Assembly: GCA_902764705.1 (NCBI GenBank)
Contig: CACWWZ010000018.1
Coordinates: 1 to 64,000, forward strand
Length of the DNA stretch: 64,000 nt
Reading direction: 5' to 3'
Origin: an uncultured Prevotellaceae bacterium
GTDB taxonomy: Bacteria; Bacteroidota; Bacteroidia; Bacteroidales; Bacteroidaceae
The first letter of the stretch is position 1. The number at the start of each line of letters is the position of its first letter. Made by a program: the position numbers and the translations under genes. This document shows, in pieces, positions 58,506 through 64,000 of this stretch. The notes below the pieces were generated by a model. The model was not told the origin of the DNA and did not search any database. It saw only the letters and a list, made by a program, of their open reading frames with translations.

Positions 58506-58874
58506 TCATTCTTTAACACTCTTTATCCCTTTATAGGCCTCAGCAACGTCGTCCATTGTAATGTCCAACAACTGCATCTGTCGGAAAAGCTCAGGCAGAC
58601 GTTCCTTCATGAACTCCTTCTTGCGTTCCTTCATGATCTGCTTCTTGGCACCAGGCGTGACGAAGTATCCTAGTCCGCGTTTATTATAAATAATGTTCGC
58701 GCGAGAGAGTTCGTCGTAGGCCTTGACGGCGGTGTTGGCATTGACCTCGAGCATCACGGCATATTCGCGGACACTGGGAATGCGGTCGTCGTCCTTATAT
58801 TTTCCTGCGAGTATCTCATCACAGAGGCGGTCGGCCATCTGGATGTAAATCGCTTTATCGTTAGTAAATGTCAT
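58506..58874 (-). CDS. GntR-family (YtrA-type) transcriptional regulator
   Basis: A 122-residue DNA-binding protein: winged helix (AIYIQMADRLCDEILAGKYK, RIPSVREYAVMLEVNANTAV, YDELSRANIIYNKRGLGYFV) plus a short C-terminal helix for dimerisation, the YtrA subfamily that controls ABC transporter operons. The start ATG (58874) overlaps the stop of the upstream permease as ATGA, so translation is coupled; an ATG at 58886 is less likely. A matching inverted repeat lies at the operon promoter (60657-60680), so autoregulation is expected. Confidence 0.9.
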   Translation of the reverse strand: MTFTNDKAIYIQMADRLCDEILAGKYKDDDRIPSVREYAVMLEVNANTAVKAYDELSRANIIYNKRGLGYFVTPGAKKQIMKERKKEFMKERLPELFRQMQLLDITMDDVAEAYKGIKSVKE

Positions 58875-59761
58875 ACGTTCAACCATTTATTGTTAATAAC
58901 CTGCATGCGGGTAAACAGCTTATACGAAATCCAATAGTGGATGGGAATGAATAGCGTAACTGCCGTGTTTAGAATATAGAAGAAGGGATGGAATATCGTT
59001 GTATAGGTCTTCGTCTTCTCGTCCCAAGTGCCATTTATGAAATCGATGTTGACGCTGTTCCAATCAATCTGGTTCAGGACAATAATCAGCAGGATGACGA
59101 CGACGGCAATCGTAGCGCTGGTCATCAGGAACTGCTGGCGACGGAACAACGTGCCGCCCACAATGTAGAGCGAATGGAAATAGAACACCCAATTGAAGAG
59201 CATCCAAACCATCTGCCAATGCTCAAAAGCCGGACTATAGATAATACGAGTAAAAATCATAGGGGTTCCCCAGACGATTATACGTCCCGTCAAGCTGTCA
59301 ATGAATACGCGTAGGGCGTCAGCCAGCACATAGGCGGCAATGGTGAGGACAGCCATCAGCACAATGGAATACAGAAGACTGACGACATACTTCTCCAGAT
59401 TGCTGACGGGCCATAGCAGATAGGCAGAGCGCTTGCGCGTATCCTTCATCTGCGAGAACATGAAACTGGCACAAAACAGCATAGCTATGCAGAAGAATAC
59501 GACGCCAAAGACACTCGTCTGTTCCACATGTTGAGTGTAAGTACGAATCAGTTCTTCCATCGACCAGCTTCCTGTCTCTATACCTTCTTCCATTGAACTA
59601 TAGGAAAAGCCATTCACACGGGTAAAGAACAGATTGGCCATAAACAGGACGAGCGTATAGATGCCGAAGAGGCGAATCCACGATTTGCGCTCTACCAGGA
59701 AGTGGCACTTCAGTGCCTGTGAAAATCTATTGAAATTGAATGTACTCATAATGGTTTGCAT
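58871..59761 (-). CDS. Membrane component of the GntR-controlled ABC transporter
   Basis: A 296-residue integral membrane protein with six or so hydrophobic segments (e.g. LFGIYTLVLFMANLFFT, VFGVVFFCIAMLFCASFMF, IATIAVVVILLIIVLNQ on the coding strand). The KDTRKRSAYLLWPVSNLEKY loop is typical of Bacteroidetes ABC-2-like permeases. It has no recognisable substrate. It follows the ATPase gene by 9 nt and overlaps the GntR gene by 4 nt. Confidence 0.8.
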   Translation of the reverse strand: MQTIMSTFNFNRFSQALKCHFLVERKSWIRLFGIYTLVLFMANLFFTRVNGFSYSSMEEGIETGSWSMEELIRTYTQHVEQTSVFGVVFFCIAMLFCASFMFSQMKDTRKRSAYLLWPVSNLEKYVVSLLYSIVLMAVLTIAAYVLADALRVFIDSLTGRIIVWGTPMIFTRIIYSPAFEHWQMVWMLFNWVFYFHSLYIVGGTLFRRQQFLMTSATIAVVVILLIIVLNQIDWNSVNIDFINGTWDEKTKTYTTIFHPFFYILNTAVTLFIPIHYWISYKLFTRMQVINNKWLNV

Positions 59762-59770
59762 CTTTAAGGG

Positions 59771-60589
59771 TTAAGCTTTCGTTTGCGTTTTATAATTAAA
59801 CAGAAGTTCGAGGTTCACTTGCGTCTCAGCGTCACCTTCCTGGCGACGGGTGATGACGGCATTGCCCTGAAGGGTAGGCTCAGCGTAAAGCACGCTGTCG
59901 TCCATCTGCTGGGGCGAGCGGTATTCGAAGGTGTACTGACCCTGAATGTCCTGCATCGAGGCATTCAGCAATACAGAGCGCTGGTCGAGCATCACAATGT
60001 GGTCCAACATCTGTTCAACGTCGTGTACCTGATGGGTAGAGATGACAACGGTGCGATCCTCCGTCATATGCTGGGCAATGACCTTACGGAACTGCGACTT
60101 CGAGGGAATGTCGAGACCGTTGGTCGGCTCGTCCATCAACAGATATTTGGTGTTGGTAGCCATCGCAAAGGCAATGTAAGCCTTCTTGCGCTGTCCCATC
60201 GACAACTGACCCAGTTGAACGTCGGCAGGCAACTCGAAGTCGGCCAGACAGCCCTGCAGGATCTCTTCAGAGAACTTTGGATAGAAAGGCTTGTAGAGCT
60301 TCACGTATTCAGAGAGGCAGATGGCCGGCATCTCGAACTCCTCTGTCACAAGGAACAGGTCGCTCAGCAGCTCAGGCGTTCGCTTATATGCTGCGACAGA
60401 ATCGCAGCACACCGTCCCCTCGGTGGGGCGCAGCAGGCCCGACAGCAGATAAAGTAGCGTAGACTTGCCTGTGCCGTTCTTGCCCAGCAAGCCGTAGATG
60501 CGGTTTTCCTCCAACTGAAGGCTGAACCCGTCGAAGACAAGCGCCTTCTGGCCCTTGTACTTGAAACTGATGTTTTGTACGTCAATCAT
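59771..60589 (-). CDS. ABC transporter ATP-binding protein of the GntR-controlled operon
   Basis: A 272-residue ATPase, first gene of the operon. Walker A GKNGTGKST, signature QLSMGQRKKAYIAFAMA, Walker B YLLMDEPTNGLD, H-loop VISTHQVHDV. The signature QLSMGQ deviates from LSGGQ but is common in this type. Together with the membrane protein and the YtrA-type regulator it resembles the ytrABCDEF arrangement, which responds to cell-envelope stress in Bacillus; the trigger here is unknown. Confidence 0.92.
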   Translation of the reverse strand: MIDVQNISFKYKGQKALVFDGFSLQLEENRIYGLLGKNGTGKSTLLYLLSGLLRPTEGTVCCDSVAAYKRTPELLSDLFLVTEEFEMPAICLSEYVKLYKPFYPKFSEEILQGCLADFELPADVQLGQLSMGQRKKAYIAFAMATNTKYLLMDEPTNGLDIPSKSQFRKVIAQHMTEDRTVVISTHQVHDVEQMLDHIVMLDQRSVLLNASMQDIQGQYTFEYRSPQQMDDSVLYAEPTLQGNAVITRRQEGDAETQVNLELLFNYKTQTKA

Positions 60590-60656
60590 ACCTTTTATTC
60601 TTTTTATTATTACTATGAATTTTCTGTTATTATTAACGGCAATTGTTTGCTGTATT

Positions 60657-60713
60657 AGTGTACCACTTTAATAGTACACTGCAAAGGTAAGGCAAATATT
60701 CGATCCCACCAAA
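60657..60713 (-). promoter_or_regulatory. Promoter and GntR operator of the ABC operon
   Basis: -33 CAAA (60710-60713), 20-nt spacer, -7 CAAAGGTA (60682-60689), reading leftwards. Just downstream of the start is a perfect inverted repeat AGTGTAC (60657-60663), 10-nt spacer, GTACACT (60674-60680), suited to repression by a dimeric GntR protein. Confidence 0.75.
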
Positions 60714-60989
60714 TTTTTTCGCCATTATTTTTCAATTTAACTCACATTTAACATTTCCACCTTATTTAATATATAATAGGGAGAGCCCGTGCAACAACAG
60801 ACAGGAACCTATTCAATTTTGTATTGCAGGCTTTGGGATGTATATTGCAAGCTTTGGTATGCACGTTGCAGGCTTTGGAATATACATTTCACGACCTGCA
60901 ATTAAAAATAGTACTCCTATTGAATATAAAAGGTACTAGTTCTAAACAAATGTTAATTCTGGGGTGTTTGTAGATTTTCCTTCTAAAAA
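60714..60989. other. Intergenic region holding three 21-bp tandem repeats
   Basis: No gene seen between the GntR-operon promoter and the kinase promoter. Apart from AT-rich sequence it holds the tandem repeats at 60824-60886 and the half-sized inverted copy ACCTGCAA at about 60894. Confidence 0.6.
60824..60886. repeat. Three 21-bp tandem repeats upstream of the histidine kinase gene
   Basis: Copies 60824-60844, 60845-60865 and 60866-60886, each starting TTGCARGCTTTGG. Conserved first 13 nt, variable last 8 nt. Confidence 0.85.
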
Positions 60990-61021
60990 TTTGAAAAATA
61001 AGTGTATAATCACTACCTTTG
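60990..61021 (+). promoter_or_regulatory. Promoter of the histidine kinase gene
   Basis: TTTG (60990-60993), 20-nt spacer, TACCTTTG (61014-61021). Confidence 0.75.
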
Positions 61022-61060
61022 TAGCATAAAACCATAAAGGTTAACGAAATAACTATCAAT

Positions 61061-62854
61061 ATGATAAAATTACGATATATTATCGGCATATTATTCATTA
61101 CTTTCATCTGTCTTTCAACAGCTTCTGCACTAGCGCAGGCAAAGGACGACACTATTAGTCGCTTATTACAGAAAGTACGTATTACATTCAACCAAAATAA
61201 CGAACAAGAATTTTACGACGCAATTAGCAATTATCGCAACTATCTGTTGGAACAAGGCGACGTCAGCGGATTCTATCTGAGCTGGAAGAACGAAGTCCTT
61301 TACGATGTCAACCACAACCATTTCTATCGTGCTATGCGCAAAACGATGGCCATGCAGAGAGATATGGAAAAGCGTGGGGCAACGAGTGAGTATTACAAGA
61401 CGACCCACCTGCGAGGCATCATCTACTCCCTGCGAGGCAATATTCCCCTGGCCCACCAATACTTTGAGAAAGCGCTGGAGCAGGTGGACCATTCGCAGCC
61501 TGCCAATCTGGTGTCGCTCTACATGGACCTGTCGAACATCGAAATGGACACCCAGCCCGAGCAGGCAATGGAGCACCTTGACTGCGCCATCGAAATCATC
61601 AAAGCCAACGGAGCCAGCTATGAATACAGCGATGCCATCGGATTCAAGGTTATCATAGCCTATGCTATGCGTGACTGGCAAAAGGTGAACGAAGCCTTCG
61701 CCGAATACATTAAACTGCGCAGGACACTGGGGCAGGACTTCAGCACCACCTATTATAATTATGCCGTTATCTGCAAGAGTGTTGCCGACAAACGCTACGA
61801 CGACGCCATCAAACAGACACATGAACTGACCAACACAACAGATATCTATAAATTCCAAACGGAAATTTACGAGCTGTCAGGTGACACCACACGTGCCTTT
61901 GAGGCCCAGAAACACTACATGACCATCAAAGACTCTGTGAACAACGTCATCATGAGCGAAGAGATGGTGGGATCAGCTACCGACTTACAACATGCAGAGG
62001 AACAGAGCGAGGCTGCAAACAAATCGAAGCAAATATATCAATGGTCCCTTCACATTGTCATTGCCGTAGCTTTGCTCATCGGTTTCCTGATTTATCGCAT
62101 GAACCGTCTACGCTATATGCGCAGGCTGCAAAAGCAAAACCGCGAACTGCTCATCGCCCGCGACAAGTGCCATGAATCAGAGCGTATGAAGGTGAATTTC
62201 CTGCAAAACATGAGTCACGAAATCCGCACTCCCCTGAATGTCATCAGCGGCTATGCGCAAATCATCAGCGATCCGGAGACCCTGATGAGCGACAACGAAC
62301 GCGCGGATATGGCCCAGCGCATTACCCACAGCACTCACAGCATCGTACGCATCGTCGAAGAATTGCTCGACATTTCAGGCAAGGAAAGCATCCACTATAT
62401 CGACAAGACGGATATGGTAAACTGCAACAACTTAGCCCGTCAGACGTTGGAGTTCTATACAGACAAGCCAGCTTCAGTCGAGATGAAGTTCGAAACACAA
62501 TTGAAAGAAAGTTGCAGCATTCTGATGAACCGCATAGAAGTAGAGAAGATATTGCACCACTTGTTGGACAATGCCTTGAAATTTACCCAACAGGGTGTCA
62601 TCACACTCTGCACCTATTACAACAAATTGGACCAAATGGTCTGCTTCAGCGTAACGGATACGGGTTGTGGCGTGAAAGAAGGCGACGAGGAGAAAATCTT
62701 CGAGCACTTCTACAAATCGGACGTTTACAAGGAAGGTATTGGACTTGGTCTGTCACTGGCACGCAGAGTGGCTCGCCAGCTCGGTGGCGACGTCATGCTC
62801 GATACTAGTTACAACGAAGGCAGTCGTTTTATCTTAAAACTCCCCAAAGAATAA
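61061..62854 (+). CDS. TPR-sensor histidine kinase
   Basis: A 597-residue membrane kinase. Signal peptide or first helix (YIIGILFITFICLSTASALAQ), a helical TPR-like sensor outside the cytoplasm (about 25-320; e.g. IPLAHQYFEKALEQVDHSQP), a helix (WSLHIVIAVALLIGFLIY), a coiled-coil linker, then HisKA with the phospho-accepting H386 in NMSHEIRTPLN. The HATPase_c domain has the N box HLLDNALKFT, G1 DTGCGV, F EKIFEHFYK and G2 GIGLGLSLARR. There is no receiver or regulator domain, and no response regulator gene is next to it, so the partner is encoded elsewhere. The signal sensed cannot be deduced. Confidence 0.9.
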   Translation: MIKLRYIIGILFITFICLSTASALAQAKDDTISRLLQKVRITFNQNNEQEFYDAISNYRNYLLEQGDVSGFYLSWKNEVLYDVNHNHFYRAMRKTMAMQRDMEKRGATSEYYKTTHLRGIIYSLRGNIPLAHQYFEKALEQVDHSQPANLVSLYMDLSNIEMDTQPEQAMEHLDCAIEIIKANGASYEYSDAIGFKVIIAYAMRDWQKVNEAFAEYIKLRRTLGQDFSTTYYNYAVICKSVADKRYDDAIKQTHELTNTTDIYKFQTEIYELSGDTTRAFEAQKHYMTIKDSVNNVIMSEEMVGSATDLQHAEEQSEAANKSKQIYQWSLHIVIAVALLIGFLIYRMNRLRYMRRLQKQNRELLIARDKCHESERMKVNFLQNMSHEIRTPLNVISGYAQIISDPETLMSDNERADMAQRITHSTHSIVRIVEELLDISGKESIHYIDKTDMVNCNNLARQTLEFYTDKPASVEMKFETQLKESCSILMNRIEVEKILHHLLDNALKFTQQGVITLCTYYNKLDQMVCFSVTDTGCGVKEGDEEKIFEHFYKSDVYKEGIGLGLSLARRVARQLGGDVMLDTSYNEGSRFILKLPKE

Positions 62855-62889
62855 AACGCTGACTGACAATCGGTTAGACAGGGTATATA

Positions 62890-63780
62890 CTAGCCGCGCT
62901 GGTCAGCCCCCCACATCATTTTCTCACGCAATGTGTGGAAGTACTTCGTACCTGCACGTTTGATGACCTGTACCCTGTAAGGTGCCCTGCGCAGGGTCAG
63001 CGTCGTGGTATCAGGCAACTTCTCACTACGTCCGTCCAAAGCCACCAAGTAGTTCTGAGTACGACTCTCGACAGAGAGCTCAATCACAGAATCCTCACCA
63101 ATGACGATAGGACGCACGTTAAGAGAATGGGGAGCCACAGCCGTCAGCGAAAACACGTGGGTTCCTGGTACGATGATAGGTCCGCCAACAGATAAAGAAT
63201 ATGCTGTAGAACCCGTTGGTGTCGACACGATGAGTCCGTCGGCCTGATAGGTGGTCAGCATCTCACCATTAATCGTGGTGCGAATAGCAATCATCGATGC
63301 GTTGTCGCGCTTCAGGATGGCCACATCGTTCAGCGCGCAGTTGTACCCCTGAAGGGGCTGGCCGTTGGTTTCCACCTGAATGACGGCACGCGTATCTACG
63401 GCATAATCCTCATCGTGCAAGGCATTGATGGTGTGTTCTATCTCCTGCGCATTGACATCAGCTAGAAAACCCAGACGACCTGTGTTGATACCCAGAATGG
63501 GAATCTGTTTCATACCCACCACACTGGCCGTGCGAAGAAACGTGCCGTCACCACCCATCGAGATGGCGAAGTCAGCTTCAAACTGGTCGTTGTCGAAGAC
63601 GTTGACATCCTTCAGAGGCAATTGCTGACCTTCAGTAATAAAGGTATAGAAGTTGCGCTCAATATAGGCCTCGGCCTCGTGTTGTGCAAGGCAGGCAAGG
63701 ATTTTCTGTATGGAAACAGACTTCTTGGGCTGGTAGATATTGCCGAAGATGGCAAACCGAAGTTTTCGCGTGGTCATCAT
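62890..63780 (-). CDS. nadK: NAD kinase
   Basis: Phosphorylates NAD to NADP with ATP (about 296 residues). Family marks are [13 protein letters not shown] at the start, the [13 protein letters not shown] motif with [26 protein letters not shown], and [20 protein letters not shown]. The start was set at the ATG 63780 (MMTTRKLRF); a longer frame reaches the window edge but its upstream part crosses the promoter and the opposite gene. Confidence 0.95.
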   Translation of the reverse strand: MMTTRKLRFAIFGNIYQPKKSVSIQKILACLAQHEAEAYIERNFYTFITEGQQLPLKDVNVFDNDQFEADFAISMGGDGTFLRTASVVGMKQIPILGINTGRLGFLADVNAQEIEHTINALHDEDYAVDTRAVIQVETNGQPLQGYNCALNDVAILKRDNASMIAIRTTINGEMLTTYQADGLIVSTPTGSTAYSLSVGGPIIVPGTHVFSLTAVAPHSLNVRPIVIGEDSVIELSVESRTQNYLVALDGRSEKLPDTTTLTLRRAPYRVQVIKRAGTKYFHTLREKMMWGADQRG

Positions 63781-63819
63781 TTTTTTTCTTTTTTTCGATG
63801 ATAATTCGCAAATAATTAC

Positions 63820-63841
63820 TATCTTTGCGGTTGCAAAGATA
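63820..63841. promoter_or_regulatory. Palindromic shared -7 region of nadK and pdxJ
   Basis: TATCTTTGC (63820-63828) and GCAAAGATA (63833-63841) form a perfect 9-bp inverted repeat. The left half is a -7 box for pdxJ (plus), the right half one for nadK (minus), so the two initiation sites overlap. Confidence 0.65.
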
Positions 63842-63880
63842 CGAAATCTTTGTGTAAAAGGTATAAAAGGAAGCAAAAAA

Positions 63881-64000
63881 ATGACAAAATTAAGTGTAAA
63901 TATCAATAAGATTGCCACTTTGCGCAATGCCAGAGGCGGCAATAACCCCAATGTGCTGGCTGTAGCACGCGACGCAGAAATCTTTGGTGCACAAGGCATT
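63881..64000 (+). CDS. pdxJ: Pyridoxine 5'-phosphate synthase PdxJ (partial)
   Basis: The first 40 codons, to the window edge, read [20 protein letters not shown], then [19 protein letters not shown], the PdxJ N-terminus. PdxJ condenses 1-deoxyxylulose 5-phosphate with 3-amino-2-oxopropyl phosphate in vitamin B6 synthesis. Divergent from nadK. Confidence 0.93.
   Translation, partial: MTKLSVNINKIATLRNARGGNNPNVLAVARDAEIFGAQGI

Noticed and set aside
60824..60886. Possible CRISPR array
   Set aside because: Only three adjacent 21-bp units with no spacers and no cas genes.
63781..64000. N-terminal extension of NAD kinase to the window edge
   Set aside because: It crosses the divergent promoter and lies opposite the clear PdxJ start.

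Overview
The window reads as a chromosomal piece of a Bacteroidales bacterium, most likely Prevotellaceae (Prevotella/Segatella/Xylanibacter type). The reasons are promoters with the Bacteroidetes -7 element TAnnTTTG (often with TTTG about 20 nt upstream), the near absence of Shine-Dalgarno sequences, a tRNA gene without encoded CCA, Prevotella-style C-terminal tails on secreted proteins, BspA-like and GLUG surface proteins, and standalone xylan/arabinan hydrolases. The plant-polysaccharide enzymes suggest a gut or rumen organism. No call could be tested by database search here; they rest on motifs and recalled family knowledge.

Layout. 1-1410: TonB-energising exbB-exbD-exbD operon (minus), with exbB damaged. 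1542-6052: aspartate aminotransferase, ribBA and an LptF/LptG-type permease (minus), divergent from a cation-efflux gene (6169-7056). 7059-7683: START-like protein and a CAT-anticodon tRNA. 7849-15966: secreted arabinoxylan enzymes (GH51, GH43, GH10, CE6-like esterase), each with its own promoter or terminator. 15998-18648: HerA-like ATPase and a bile-acid-symporter-family transporter. 18746-25295: three more GH43 genes, one a tandem double-GH43. 25393-27440: DUF6078-like gene, a MITE-like inverted repeat, REP-like hairpins and a RAYT-type HUH transposase. 27539-33289: rsmD, DUF3822, a 29-residue membrane peptide, RecD-like helicase, rmuC, phosphopantetheinyl transferase, zinc peptidase. 33392-36542: ferredoxin without a start codon, PorT-like barrel, split 5'-nucleotidase pair, interrupted rplS. 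36935-46340: three-gene surface-protein operon. 46507-48213: membrane-spanning Kelch/AraC regulator. 48351-51392: small protein, AICAR transformylase, small basic protein, GH53 galactanase. 51408-52460: rhodanese/metallo-beta-lactamase fusion. 52556-58372: TolC-HlyD-MacB-type efflux operon. 58506-60589: GntR-controlled ABC operon. 61061-62854: TPR histidine kinase. 62890-64000: NAD kinase divergent from pdxJ.

How it fits together. The first and third blocks supply extracellular attack on arabinoxylan, arabinan and (with GH53) galactan, but no SusC/SusD pair or hybrid two-component regulator is present, so uptake and induction must be encoded elsewhere. The surface-protein operon and the Kelch/AraC gene share a two-half-site direct repeat (consensus ACTnnCAnATTATAAA, 21-bp period) at the same distance from their -7 boxes, which predicts that the regulator controls both.

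Most unusual points: (1) a RAYT gene that contains, in frame, an inverted pair of REP-like hairpins differing by a compensatory base-pair change, with further covarying hairpins just past its stop codon and a DprA/SLOG-like C-terminal region; (2) the Kelch/AraC regulon; (3) about twenty degenerate tandem arrays of period 7, 8 or 9, mostly at gene junctions and often containing a stop codon, some inside coding sequences; (4) three normally conserved genes (exbB, ferredoxin, rplS) with deletions that look like assembly damage or recent decay and need checking against reads.
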